This document shows positions 33,718 to 45,680 of a stretch of DNA of 64,000 bases, in pieces; the stretch's first letter is position 1; the number at the start of each line of letters is the position of its first letter. The notes under the pieces are model-generated. The model was not told where the DNA came from and ran no database searches. It saw nothing but the letters and a program-made list of their open reading frames with translations. The position numbers were made by a program, and so were the translations under genes. The DNA lies in the NCBI GenBank assembly GCA_023627715.1, contig JAMAHW010000048.1, forward strand, positions 227,064 to 291,063, read 5' to 3'. Source of the DNA: Periconia sp. R9002. Its lineage: Eukaryota; Ascomycota; Dothideomycetes; Pleosporales; Periconiaceae.

Positions 33718-35200
33718 GGACCAGTTTCCCTTCCGCTTTTTTTGTTGTAGTTGCGGGAAGGAAGGTGGAAGGAAAGGGGATGGCTGGGAGAGAGAGAGCG
33801 TCTTTGCGGTTGTTTTGTTCCTGTGTCTGACACTTCTCTTCTCCTCCCCCCTCCTCTTCCTTCCTTCTTACTACCTGTATCTGTGTATGATGAATGTGTG
33901 TTGTTAGTGTAATGTCGTTGTTCGAGTGTACGATTACTTCTTTACGGTTTTTTACCCTCTTCTTCTTCTTCTCCCTCTATATATATATTTATAGTTCTAC
34001 ATATATTTAGACTTTCTCACCTTCCACAGATACATCATCCCCCCAAAAAAGGCTCGTGCCAATTGCCAAACTTCTCCCCTAACTGTGATGTGTACCACAT
34101 TTACGTTCGAAAACAACCTACGACGACACATGGACCACCAAATAAACCAAATTAGATACTTAACAAACGAAATTTCCGCGGTCGGTGAAGAGAGGGATGG
34201 ATAAATAGAAGGCATAAACAACTTCATTTCAGAGGATATAGATGGACGTAGATGTGGATGTGGGCAGGCGTTATGTAAAGGAAGGAGGTGGGTGTTTAGA
34301 CGGAAAAGAGGAAGTCTAAAACTGAGGTAATTTAAGCACATCGATGGCGAGTTCTGTGTATGAGTAAGGTAGAGGGGGAAGTGTTTAGATGAGGAGGGGG
34401 GATGGGGGGGGGGGTTTGAAGAGTATGAAGGATGGGAAGGCTGCGTGGGCCTAGTTGGAAAGCAAAATTCGGCAAAAAAAAAAGCAGTTGAGGTAGTAGG
34501 AAAAGTATAATAATGGAAATCTAAAAAAGGAGTGATAAAAAAAATGAGATTTGTCCATGTAGATTTTCTTTCGTTTCAATGAACCAAAAGGATGTTTTCC
34601 CAACAAGCAATCACGAAAGGCAACAACAATGTCAAACAACATAAATCTTAAATCTTAAAATTCTCGCGCAGAGGCATATATTCCACTTCAACATACTGCA
34701 GTACAGTATACAGTGCAGTGTGCACCGTGCCTTCCTCCACATCCTCCACCATCCATCCCAGCTAAATAAACTTTAAAAAAAAAAGACAATCCCACATCTG
34801 ATGAGTAGGAAGAAGCACGAGGCGCAGGGTGGACAATAGCGATCCACGCTACCCCATTTCCCGACATAAAAAAAATCCCGAGAAAATGGGAAAGAGAAAG
34901 AAAGAAAAAACCAAATGACTCCGGTTTTACCATGCGTTAATGATGATTGATGACTGATGATGACTGATGAAAAGAAAACGGTGTTATGCTCCCGGGGGAA
35001 AAAAGCGCGGGTATCGTTAAAAAAAGATGACAAAAGAGAAATAGTCGTTAGAATGAAGAGGAAGAAAGAGGTGGTGGGAGGGGGAAATATATACATCAGA
35101 AGAAGAAAAAGAAGGAGAAAAGGTAATTATTTTCGTTTTTCGACAAAAAAGCGGGTTCAAGGATGAAGAGGAGTGAAGAGAGTAGGTGTGTGTGCTTTTT
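33718..35200. other. Gene-free stretch between convergent genes, purine/pyrimidine tracts
   Basis: AT-rich with many CTT/TTC and GAA tracts (for example 33955-33980, 34860-34910 and 35040-35130) and G runs near 34405. Frames here are low-complexity and not gene-like. Holds the 3' UTRs of the flanking genes. Confidence 0.5.
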
Positions 35201-38200
35201 TTACATGGACATATCACGCAGCAAAAGCTCCACCGCGCGATCCACTCTCAACCCATCGCCGAGATCCGTCATGCGCAGCGCCTGCCGCGCCTGTTCGGGG
35301 GTGAAGCCCATCTCGACGATGCGATGGATGGCGCGCTCGACGGTGTTCTCGGCGGCGTCGTTGTCGTGCATGGAGCGCTGCAGGGGATGCTGCTGGAACG
35401 CGGCGCGGGACTCGGAACTCCCAGCCGCGCTCGAGGCGATGGAGGAGCCGAAGCTGGGTCGGCGTTGGTTGTAGTATGCCGAGTGTTGTTGCTCGGTGAC
35501 GGGGGGCATGTCGTAGGAGGGCGTGAGTTGGCGGAAGGCTGGGTGGTCCTGGAACGACGGCATGGGCATGCTGTCGCGGTTGCTGGGGACCGTGGATGGG
35601 GGTGGCGAGGGGAGGAGAGGCATCGCCACCATCCGTTGGGGCGGTGACATGGGGGATGTTGCGTGTGGTGAGGGCGCGTGGGGGGATGGGGTGCGGGAGA
35701 GCGAGACGGCGATTTCCTGGGCGAGGTTGGAGGTGGTGTTGATTTGGCGGACCGAGGAGAGAGATGGGATGTGCGTGACGAGGTTGTTGACGGATTTCCG
35801 GTGGTGGGAACGGGGGCGGCTTAAGCTGACGTCTGCCTCTTCCCACTCACCGTTGATGGAACCGTCCATGCTGACACGGATGTCCGCTACGGGCTCGTCG
35901 CTGGTTCTGCGGGATCGGATTTCGTTGATGTGACGCTGGATCCGTTGCTTAGAGAGGACGCGGTTCACCTCCTTGGTGGAGCTTTCTGCGTAGATGTGGG
36001 CGATCTCGTCTTCGTATACACGAGAGGCAGCTTCTTTGAGGAAGTTGCGGCGGGTGCCTCCAGGCGCTGGTGGTGTCCAGTCGGCGAGTCCGTGTCGAGA
36101 TGCGACGATAAAGACAGAGGAATCGGTTTGTTGGCAGGGGCCAGAGAGTTCAAGGACAGTAGAAAGGCCTTGTGTAAGAAGCCAGTAATACCATTCATCT
36201 GATTGTGTTAGCATTTGTTATCAGCTAGTGTTGCTGATTCAACGTACCAAGCATCATTTCTTCACCATCAATATCCCCTCCTCTGATGTCAGTTTTGTCA
36301 AAGATGCCATATTCTCTCGCCTGGATTGTACGTCCTTCGATTTTCTGTAGCAGCACTCCCAAGCAGTTCCATAGCTCCATGATATCAAACACTTGCTCAG
36401 CCTTCAAGCCACCTTCGTTGCCCTTGGCAAAGCATTCCGGTGCACTGGCAAGCACCTCATTCATATCGTCCCACAAAGGTGCGCTAGACGAGCAGGTCTG
36501 CTGGTGGACCAGCTTTCCACCCTGCAGCCAGTCCATTTGTGAAGTGACATCGTCCTCGCGCCCTTTTCGTGAGCCGAAGATCTTGCAGAAAGTCCAGATG
36601 CGCCAAAGCGCGTCATCCACGCGAGCCGACTCAACTGGGTCCTCGCTATCAATGGCGGCGGAGATTTCTGGTCGGAGGAAGGATTGGCATTTTTCCTTGA
36701 TCAGTGCTTTGGTGGCAGAGATGATGTACATGTCCCGAGTGAAGGCGCGGAGATACGATTCGGCGGTATAATCCTGGCGGGGTAGATCTAATGCTTCCTC
36801 ATCAATTTGATCATGGCCGGGATAACAGATTTCACGATGTTCCCAAGCAGGCGGTGACATTTTGCGCAGGGCAAGCTTCATTAGGTCAAGTTCATTACGT
36901 TTGAACACACGGTAGAAACCACGATTAATAACAGCACATGCAAACAAGTCATCCAAGTTGTCCAGGCTCTTGAGGATCTGAAGAACCACGCCCTCGGCGA
37001 CCTCGGGGGTGATGTCGTGGGCATCTTTCCATTCGTCCAGTGGGATCGGGAGGGGAGATAAGATGAAATCGTCCGTCGTCATGCGCTTATCCTTTTCTTC
37101 GATTATGGCAATATTGAGATTCTTGGACTTGTTGCGTCTCTTCATCTGGGACGCGATGTGGTTATATGGGACATTGGAGAGGCGGAAACCCTCGGAATCG
37201 GCGGTATTACTTCTTTGGCGTAAACCTTGCGAGTCGTTTGTGTTTCTCCTCGGTTTTGGCGGCGAGTAAAATGCCATGGAATAGGTAATGGAGTCTTTCC
37301 GACCCAGGCCTTGCGGGCTCAGCGGTGCATCTCGTGATATCCGGATGTCTTCGACAGCTTGAGGTATAATGTCGTCCAAGGGTGCAATGTCGTCGAAGTT
37401 TACTATGTCGTCCCACTTGAAGGGATCGTCATCGGCCGCGGAGAAGGACAGGTGCTTTTCGAGGTCATTTTCGGCTTCGCTCCACGTGGGGCTCGGGATC
37501 TCCAGTGGGAGGTGGTGTGGAGGCGTCTGGCGGTTGATGGCTTCTGTGATGATGCCCATCTCGCGATCCAGCCGAAGGCTAGGCGGCGGGGTACTGCTGC
37601 TGTCTGAAAGTTGGATGGTGGGAGGGCGGCGGGAAGAGTCCAAGGCGGCGCGCGCAGGAGGGTGCGCACAAGTGGGTATAAAGTTGCGGTGGTTTCGTAA
37701 GGGCCGTAAGGGGGGGTGCTGATGTGCGTAATCTCGCGTTGCTTGTTCTGGGAAGGCTAGCCCCAACACGCGATGTCCGGTTTCAGAGTCCTCGGACTTC
37801 ATGCCATCACGTGAGACGGTTTTTTGCACCGTCTCCGGCATAGATATAGAGCGGTTACGATGGTGATGAGACGGTTCTGGAGTTTGTTGCTGCGTCTGTA
37901 CGTGAGTGGTGTCAGCCTCGTAACTCGTTACCGAACACTCATCGACGCTGTAAAGGGACGAAGAATCGTCTCGGCACTCGACAGCTGGGCTGGAACCGAT
38001 GGATAAGTCTGGAGATGGTTTGGAAACGTGCGTATTTAATTCCGAAATGGAAGGGAAGCCTTGCATAGGCTGGTATCTACTATATTCTTGGTTGCTGAGT
38101 GGTGACACAACGGAATTACGCTTCCATCCTCCATGTCCCATTGATGCCGACGGAGGCGAGACATTATATTCGGTATCCCCAGGTAGTTCTTGGGGCGTAC

Positions 38201-38843
38201 GCGCGGGGCGATTGCCGCCGTTATTCTCCTTGAAGAAGGGAAGCTGGGGAAGTGGCTTCGGGTCGACCTGTCCAGTGGTGTCCACTGTGAGGCCTGACCT
38301 CGGAATCTTAGGGGCGCTAGAAGATGATGTCGGAACAACCTGCTCACGGTAACGCGGAGGGCTCTGGGGCAAATAGCGCCTCTCGTTTTCTGTGCATGGT
38401 CGAACAGCAGCACTGGATGCGCATCTTGGACTTTCCTCTCGCCTACCGGGAGCTGGTGTCGATGCGCTGTTGCTGCGGAACCGAGTGAGAGGTGCAACGT
38501 AGGGCGACGAAGTGGGAGCGGAAGTAGGAGGGCGAACAGGAGCTGTGGAAGGCGGAGATGGCAAGAGTCGGCCTGAGCCTGGAGTGGCTTCAAAGATGGG
38601 TAAAGCTTGCGATTTGGGAACCACGCGCAAGACGGGTCCCGGTTGCTTCGCAGCTCTGCTCTTCGCGAACGACATGCTTTTGAACGACCTGGCGGATTTG
38701 GGTCGCTCAGTATCCGAGGACGAAGTGGGAGCAAACAAAGACGATGACTTTGTATTTGGAGTAGAAAAGTAGGTGGATTTCTTTTTCGAATTTCGAACCC
38801 AGGCAAAGGGCGCTTCAAAGAAGCCAGAGTCGGTTGGAGGCAT
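35201..38843 (-). CDS. Large F-box-like and UBA domain protein
   Basis: Two exons, 38843-36248 and 36198-35201, give 1197 aa; splicing joins EEMMLD to EWYYWLLTQG. The first 600 residues are disordered, rich in Ser, Pro and Arg (FKSMSFAKSRAAKQPG and similar). At about 610-660 there is an F-box-like stretch (ITPEVAEGVVLQILKSLDNL, then DDLFACAVINRGFYRVFKRN). A long helical middle part follows. The extreme C-terminus (about 1150-1195) is a UBA domain: AIHRIVEMGFTPEQARQALR then GLRVDRAVELLL, with the MGF motif intact. The combination suggests an adaptor in ubiquitin signalling: SCF recruitment through the F-box and ubiquitin binding through the UBA. The F-box match is weak by eye; the UBA is strong. 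Cellular role unknown. Confidence 0.8.
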
Positions 38844-41665
38844 ACTAATAGGTAAGATGGTTTTTTTGGCTAGCTACCTACCACCCAAATGCAGCCTCCC
38901 AACCAACTGACAGCGGCCGGGGTCAGCACGATGGCGCTGTGGCAGGGTAGACACAAGTGACAAGGCTGGCGCTGCTGGGGGTGGTGGTAAGACTAAACTC
39001 AGGCACGCTCCTGGCAATACTGGGGCCAAGATGAAACAATTGAAAAAGACGGCGGCGGCATGGTCACACCACGAGGATACGAAGAGAATGGCCGAAGGTG
39101 TAGCAAGCGGAGCAGAGGCGAGGGGCACATTTGTATTCCTGCCATTGTTAGTACCCATCTGAACTCTCCTTTAAAATCGTTCATGGCAGTGACTTCACCC
39201 GCAATCCTTCGATGCTCAGGAGCTTTGAAAGGCTAACCGAATGCGGAGCACGACGCTGGCAAAAGACAGCAACGGGTAAAAACACGATAGAAGCTGCGGT
39301 AGCACAGGCAGCAGTTGGGTCCGACCATTATGGGTGGCTGTTGAGATCTTCGCAGGGGGGTGTTCTGTTGTTGTTGTTTGTCCCGAAGCCCAAGGGGGGC
39401 TGAGGTCACCAAATTTAGGAACCCTAGCAGTAGAGGCTCCGCTCCTCCCGACCCCAAGCGCGCTCCACCCAGCCCTCGCCGGCCTGAACACGCCATGACA
39501 CAAACTGTCTGAACTTGTCGTCGATATCCATCGAGATCCATCTGATGTGCTTTCTGATCGTGAGATGCGGTTGAACATGGGAGCTCGGTGATGGTCATGG
39601 GTGGGGCAACGTTTGCGAAATGAACGTCAATGTTATGCGATTCATGATGCCTGGTCTCGCCAATAAATCATTCGCCCAGCCTGTACTGTACGTACGATAC
39701 GATACGGGCGTGGCGGCTGTGTAATCTTAACGGGAAGCATGGGAAATGCACATTCTCTCTCACCGTTGTTCAACTCGGGCACAGCAGCATCACGAGTTCG
39801 ACCTGTTTCTTGCCTCGTTCACACTCTGAAACAATGACATTCTATTAGGTAGCACAGGGCTGTGTAACTTGCGTGTGATGCATGCCATCGCCTCGTGTGT
39901 TCGGCACAGTGCGCTCACACCACCCTCCACGTACCCGCGCCCGAAAAAGGATTCTGGAATCCATGACCATCTGTGCTTTTTCTTCCCTTTTCCCCAATCT
40001 TTCCACAGGGCTGGATAAAACAAAAGAGCCGACTATCCGTGATTCGCCCGTTTCTATTAGCAATGCAGTGAGAGAGGGCGTCACACTGCAGCTCCAGATC
40101 CATGCGTGCGTAACGATCTCATCCACTTCCACAAGCTTGACTTCAATGTCCAAAAAAACATTGAACAACAATCCAAAACACCAAGAAACCTACATCTCGT
40201 AAACCACTCCTCTCTTCAGCCAGGCAAGAAAAAAAAAACTCCGACATCGCTTGTTTTCAGGTACCCTCAAACCCATCACTAATCAGTGCTTTGGCTTACA
40301 TCGTGCCACGCGCTGGCTGCTGCTTGCTGGCGGCGGCTCTAACAAAACCAACTATCTTCCAGTCGCTTCCAGCCAAGTTCCAGGAGAATTCTTAAGTTTA
40401 ATTTTAGATCCTTCCCATCCATCCATCCGTCTATTCTGCATTAGGATCGAACCGAGCGAAGCGATCTTTCCTCCTTAGCCCACATCGAACTTATTAGGCG
40501 CCCACCACCATGGTTGGCTGGCTGGACGACATTCGACAACGATTCCAACCACTCTACACATTAATAATCTTACTAACCCGCGAACAGAGAAGAAAAAACA
40601 CGTCAGCGGCGACATGCCATCGCCTTGACCCTGTCGCTACATGTTTCTTTTACGGGTTCATCCTCCGATCAGCACTGATCAATCCCTTCGCTTCTAGGCT
40701 CCCTGATAGGTAGGCTCGCCTCAGTGCTGTTTTGTTCAAACCAAAGCCTCCGCCTCCATATTGATTCACTTCACATACGTACACCAAACACAGCAAAACC
40801 CCCGAGAAGGGAAAATTCCCCTTTTAGTCCATCCCCTCTACTCCCCACCCTTGTCGTCGGGTGGTGTTGTTACAGCCTACTGACTTGCTTACTTGCTTGG
40901 TTTATACGAATCGCGAGGCTACCGGCGCCAAGTAAGAAAGTAAACGAACACGATGAGCACGGATATAAGAACAAGACAAGACAAGACAAGCAAGCGCCTA
41001 CCTACTTTAAGATTTCTGATGTAGATATAGAATAGATTGATAAGAGAAGAGGAATCCTATGTAAATCCCAGCTGTGCAGAATACGAGCGGGAATGGAAAG
41101 TTCCGAGGCGCAGCAGCGTCTTCGCCTCAATGACGTACGTTTATGTGTATATTTACTACTGATACCTACGGTTAAGGTGTAGAAGGGTGTGGATAGATGG
41201 GCAGATGTATGTATGGGGCGCAGAAGGGAGGGAAGGGGGCACGAGGATAAAGATGTGTACACACATACCAAACATGAGTTCACCTTATATAACTTACCTA
41301 GGCATGTATGCATACGATTCCACTCGTGACCAATAGTTACCTGTGCGCAAGTCCCTAGCCAAGGACATTACCTGAGATCGAAACCAGTGTCAATACCGTG
41401 ACTGATTACATCAATCAATTGCGAAGAAGAAAACACCTTTTTAGATGACAGAATGAGCAGGTCTTCCTTGTTCGTACTGGCTTCAAGCCGGGCAGGCCGT
41501 TTGATCGTTGATATCTGCAGTATAGACATTCCTTCGGTTGATTACACCCCAAAGCAACCCGTTGGTATTTTGAAATCTATTTGCTACAGTGCCTACCAGG
41601 GCCTTTTTCTCGTCCAGGAAGTGCTTCAGACTCGGTGTCACCCCGGCTATATCAAGTACATATTC
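38844..41665. other. Gene-free stretch, 2.8 kb, the longest in the window
   Basis: Contains the promoter of the F-box/UBA gene, then sequence with no coding character, an ACAAG pentanucleotide run near 40972-40990, and repeat copy A (41026-41455). Short frames such as 39216-39598 have no family resemblance. Confidence 0.45.
41026..41455 (+). repeat. Direct repeat copy A, downstream of the phosphatase gene
   Basis: Aligns by eye with 43519-43860: shared landmarks in the same order include TATAGAATAG, AATCCTATGTA, AAAGTTCCGAGGCGCAGCAG, TTCGCCTCAATGACGTACGT, TACCTACGGTTA and TTCACCTTATA. A further shared block (GATTACA.CAATC..TTGCGAA) lies after the others here (about 41394-41440) but in the middle of copy B, so the two copies differ by a rearrangement. 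Confidence 0.8.
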
Positions 41666-43510
41666 CTAATATCCGGCCGGTTCATTGTTCATCGTGGTCG
41701 ATAAAGCACCCAAGTTAGAATTACACGCGCGTTTCCAACTTCTAGGAGTAAACTTGTCTACAATAGACTTGAATGCTGACTAGGGGTGATGTCAGTAGAA
41801 GATGTTACGTAGATTAGTATCTTGGGTAGGTATATGAGGGGAGCTTACCAGCGTGCAAAGACTTGCGTCCCCATCCAAATGCTTCCCTTCCGCTTGACAT
41901 CCGGGGATCGTCATAATGCGGTCATTATATCTGACTCTCACGAAATATTCGCCAAGTTCTTGTACCTCCTCCGTCGTGGGTTTCTTGACTGGTCGTCGCC
42001 CGATGTCTCGCGGCTCGCCCGTGTCTTCCTGATCGGTGGTTGAAGTCAAGCTAGTGGTAGCACCCCTCCATAGCCACCGCTGCCCACCTTCGTTCATACT
42101 TGTGGAACGCGTTCGTCTCTTGCGAAACAGTTCAAAGATGATGTGGCTGGTGAAGGGCGGCCACTTCTCGTTGCTATTAAGACAGCCAAGGCTTGCGAGC
42201 ACTACGCCGATGGTACGATCGTGACAGCCTAAGAGGGATAGCCTGGGCGGGGCGTTGGATTGCACGGTAGGGTCTCGCAGCATGTCATATCTCTGATTCC
42301 ACTCTACTTGGTCAACCATTTTTAGGACTATGTCCCCCACCAACTGGCCTATGCCAAGCATTCGTAGTTCACGAGAAACACCATAACCACGAAACATCTC
42401 GTCGACTACGATGCGGTCGATGACTTTGCGCACCCGTTCGTCGTAGAATTCGTCGGGAAGCCGAGTGTCGGGCCCATGGGCTAGTGTTGAATTGATGGAC
42501 TCCATGACAGCCGACAACCTGGGCCGGGAGTCCACAGCCAAGGCTTTGTTACCAGGCATCCATTTGCCCAGCTTGTCAGACAGATACCTCATGTCGTCGC
42601 TTCCGTTCCACCTCTCTGCAGCTCCCTGAGAAAATGCTCTAGTAAGCTCTGCGAGTCTGGCACATGATTTGGTGTTTGGGAGCAGCGTCTCCTCTGCGCG
42701 CGAACGCATGGCAATATCCCAGGAAGCCGGCGTCAGGGCTGTACCCAAAGGATAAAGGCCGTGTAGGATCTGCTGCACCGACTCGACGACTCGCGGCACC
42801 TCCGTTGTCCGGACATAGACCATTCTGGCATCTGATAGATGCTTTGGCAACTTCTGAGCGTTAATTGGGTCACCACTACGCGACAGGGTCATGCTGGGAC
42901 GTTACCAAACTTAGCTGATCGACGTAGAGCTGGCGCAGCCACTTACCAAAGGCAAGGGAGGTTTCCCGCCCTCTGTCAGTGAGCTCTCCGGGCATGCTAT
43001 AGAATGCTGTCAGGATATGCGCCTCGGAATCACGCCCGGAGACGGGCGAGCCTCACATACCAGATGCTGCTGGTCTCACCACCTGCTCCCTGTGCGGGAA
43101 TCGATCGCCCGCCGGGCCCGGATGTCTCTACACTTCTCTTCCAAGTCATAGATTCCCATCTAGAGCCATCTTGGGTAGCCATGACAACCTGAGTAAACCG
43201 CTGAGCCGCACTGCAATACGGCCAATCTGTGGCAGTCAGTGACCGAGTGCGTAGCTGCTTCAGCTTTCCTCACTTACAGGGAGACAACCCAGTCTGATGC
43301 CGAGTGCGAAGTCAGCACAGCGAAGGCATTAGGAGCCGTGCCGACTTACATTCTGAAAGCGGGCCCATATTGGGGTTCGCTCGCCATGACGGACCAGCTA
43401 ATTCCTCATGGTGGTTAGTGCCGAGCGCCCGACGAATTAGGTATACATTAGGGAGAACGAACAATCTGCACTTGCTCAATATTCAGCCCGCCTGGACAAG
43501 CCGGAGCCAT
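41666..43510 (-). CDS. Histidine acid phosphatase, ACP6 (lysophosphatidate phosphatase)-like
   Basis: Seven exons, 43510-43472, 43397-43350, 43293-43278, 43226-43061, 42996-42906, 42853-41849 and 41779-41666, sum to 493 codons (492 aa). Splicing creates the catalytic motif at residues 14-22 (LVRHGERTP), with the nucleophilic His at 17. The family segment MPGELTDRGRETSLAFG follows, then LPKHLSDARMVYVRTTEVPR. The second catalytic motif is CHDRT near residue 330, His-Asp being the proton donor pair. The last exon restores the family-typical C-terminus (FKSIVDKFTPRSWK). This is histidine phosphatase clade 2, closest by pattern to ACP6-type phosphatases that release phosphate from lysophosphatidic acid; the true substrate is unknown. 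There is no clear signal peptide. One exon is only 16 nt. It is flanked by the two copies of a direct repeat. Confidence 0.85.
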
Positions 43511-43518
43511 TGTTGCGC

Positions 43519-43860
43519 TATAGAATAGAATGATGGTGGAAGAGAAATCCTATGTAGGATACGAACACGGGAATGAAAAGTTCCGAGGCGCAGCAGGCGC
43601 CTTCGCCTCAATGACGTACGTGTACGTATATATATGTAACCAGGTACTACTAATACCTACGGTTAGGTGTGAAAGCGTGTGGATGGATGGTTGGATACCG
43701 CGAGTGATTACACCAATCGTTTGCGAAGGTAAAAAACACTCTTGAGGGATGGATACCTAGATGGATGGGATGCAGGAGGGAGGTGGGGGAGAGGAGGGGA
43801 GAAGAGAATAAAGTGTGTACATATCAAATACATGACTTCACCTTATACAACTTATGTTAT
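43519..43860 (+). repeat. Direct repeat copy B, fills the gap between phosphatase and kinase genes
   Basis: Diverged copy of 41026-41455. It begins 9 bp upstream of the phosphatase start codon and ends about 18 bp before the stop codon of the kinase-like gene, so it makes up nearly the whole intergenic region and contains the phosphatase promoter. Identity is high in the hairpin block 43581-43621 and lower elsewhere. Confidence 0.8.
43612..43621. promoter_or_regulatory. TGACGTACGT element, CRE-like, in copy B
   Basis: TGACGT is the core bound by ATF/CREB-type bZIP factors; here it is part of the palindrome ACGTACGT. The same ten bases stand at 41131-41140 in copy A, next to the same hairpin, although nearby sequence has diverged. 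It is about 100 bp upstream of the phosphatase start codon. Binding is inferred only. Confidence 0.35.
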
Positions 43861-43877
43861 GTATAGAAACCCACTCT

Positions 43878-44501
43878 CTACGGCTCAAGAGCCTCGACAA
43901 ATTTCGCAAGTTCAGCCAGATCTTCATACATAGTCTTATACATGTCGTAATATCCTTTCCTGTCAACCGCCCACTGTCCCCAAAAAATCTCAGGGAAAAA
44001 CCCACCATTCTCCAAATCATACACAGCCTTCACCTTTAAAGTAAACGGGTCAGTCATGATATTGTTTGGCACTAAATCGCCATGGCAAAAGACGAACTCC
44101 GGCACAGCCGATGTTTTCGTCGTCCAGGACTCCCTCCTGTCGATTTCAGTCACCCAAGGCGGCGGGATAACAACGCCGTTGAACCCAGTCATGTCTGACT
44201 TGAGCTCTCGAAGTTGGGGCAGCATCATCTCTTCCACAAAAGCCTCCGCATTCGCGGTCGCGATTGTCTTGCAGGTCTGGCACTGGTTCGGCTGGTGATC
44301 AGGTAAGGACGACATTTCGCACTTATTTCCTATTTGGGCGAGCATGGCACCGTTGATGAGCTCGGTGGTCACGAAGAAGTCATTTGGCCCTTCGCCAACA
44401 TCGATGACCGCCGGAACCGGGATGGTCGTTTTCTCTTTGAGAAAGCGCAGTGTGGCGGCTTCGTTGTACACGCGTTCTCGCGGCCATTTTTTTGGCCATG
44501 T
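43878..44501 (-). pseudogene. APH-type kinase-like gene, 3' part only; 5' end not reconstructable
   Basis: An open segment of 207 codons in good frame from a possible acceptor (GTAG at 44502-44505) to a TAG at 43878. It carries the C-lobe of the aminoglycoside phosphotransferase/choline-kinase fold: the catalytic loop FCHGDLVPNNIM with HGD and the following Asn, then the metal-binding segment VYDLENGGFFPE. The start (RERVYNEAATLRFLKEKTTI) corresponds to the helix after the ATP-binding Lys. The glycine-loop and Lys region should lie upstream, but stop codons in all frames and no convincing exon were found between 44502 and 44760; a partial frame, MYQVLVFATATQKRY onward, stops at TGA. Either the gene has an undetected intron pattern or its 5' end is lost. 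Fungal relatives act on unknown small molecules. Confidence 0.6.
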
Positions 44502-44967
44502 CTACACCCTGAATACTCAGCAGTGTGAAGGGCTTCATGGCTTTGGTAATGGTGCCAGCTTCATCATCACGTGTAATAGTAGTCTGCCGGTCCTGACCCA
44601 TGGGGTGTAGACAAGGCGTTGGCCAAGGTGGTGTTAATGCTTGAGGAAGGAATGGCAGTTGAGGAAGAACGATATCTCTTTTGTGTCGCTGTTGCGAAGA
44701 CTAATACCTGGTACATTGGTATGGCTTCGATGACTTCGGGTAGGAAAGTAAGCTTCCCGCTCGCTGAGATTTATTTACGCGCTTAATATTACGCGTATTT
44801 GTAAGTAAAGGACAGCCTCCTAGATAGTGGAGAACCGTTGTCATAGGAACTGGAAAGAGAGGTCTAAGTTGTTAGTGATATAGGTAATGGGTTAAGAGAC
44901 GGTTCTGTGGGTTCAACGATGAACAGACGTCGTGATAGAAGCTACTAAGCAAAGTGTGATTAGGTAA

Positions 44968-45006
44968 TGTAGTCACGTGATCCCCCTTTAGCTAAAGTTG
45001 ACTACA
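44968..45006. repeat. Nested inverted repeat
   Basis: Outer arms TGTAGTCA (44968-44975) and TGACTACA (44999-45006) are perfect complements; between them is the perfect palindrome CTTTAGCTAAAG (44986-44997) and a CACGTG E-box (44974-44979). Confidence 0.8.
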
Positions 45007-45584
45007 TGTATTGATGTAGTAGGAGAGAAAACCCTTATGGTTGATCGAATATCTCTCGTAATCATCGTACCCTCTTATACTGTATATTTCCTTACTTGCT
45101 TCCTTATCTTTATATTCGTATCGAATACAAACCAACAGCACTTGAGGTTCTCTTATTCCCAAAGGGGCTTATTTAGGCTAAAAACAAAAAGTGGAGAATC
45201 AGTATTGTAAATATAATCCATTGATTCATGCCCCTGGCCAATGGCACTGTTGATTCTATAGCGTGAGAAATAGGTTGTAGGTACAGAAGGTGAATACCTG
45301 GGCTGAACTGATTCAATTCTAGAGGTACTGGTAGCTATATGTAGTTACTCTACGAGCACCGCACCTGTTCTCCTCTTCTCCAAACAAAGAAGCCTGACTT
45401 TTATCCTTTTCAAAACGCTCCATTAACGTCCAGGCTGTCCTGTTTGCGTTCAGTCTGTTCTTGCTTACTACACGGCCGCGATCGCCATGTACCAACGTGC
45501 TAACCCCCTCTGTATAATCAGTTCAAGCTACTAACCGTACACCCACTCACGCAGAGCGTGTTAGTCTATAAAACTCCAACGGGA

Positions 45585-45603
45585 CCTCGCTGAAGCAGCG
45601 AGG
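45585..45603. repeat. Perfect 8-bp stem hairpin upstream of the NLR gene
   Basis: CCTCGCTG, loop AAG, CAGCGAGG. It lies about 216 bp before the NLR start codon, either in its promoter or in the 5' UTR. Confidence 0.8.
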
Positions 45604-45680
45604 CAGTAAATGTAACTGTATAGGATAGCTAACTATAGGATCATGAATAGGTTACAATACCTATACAAGCTGCGCCGCAA

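Noticed and set aside
39216..39598. Two overlapping minus-strand frames of about 120 codons
   Set aside because: Overlapping in different frames, no conserved motif, probably chance in the long gap.
42900..42905. Possible frameshift in the phosphatase gene near the sixth exon
   Set aside because: A 52-nt GT..AG intron (42905-42854) restores the frame and the family sequence, so no lesion is needed.
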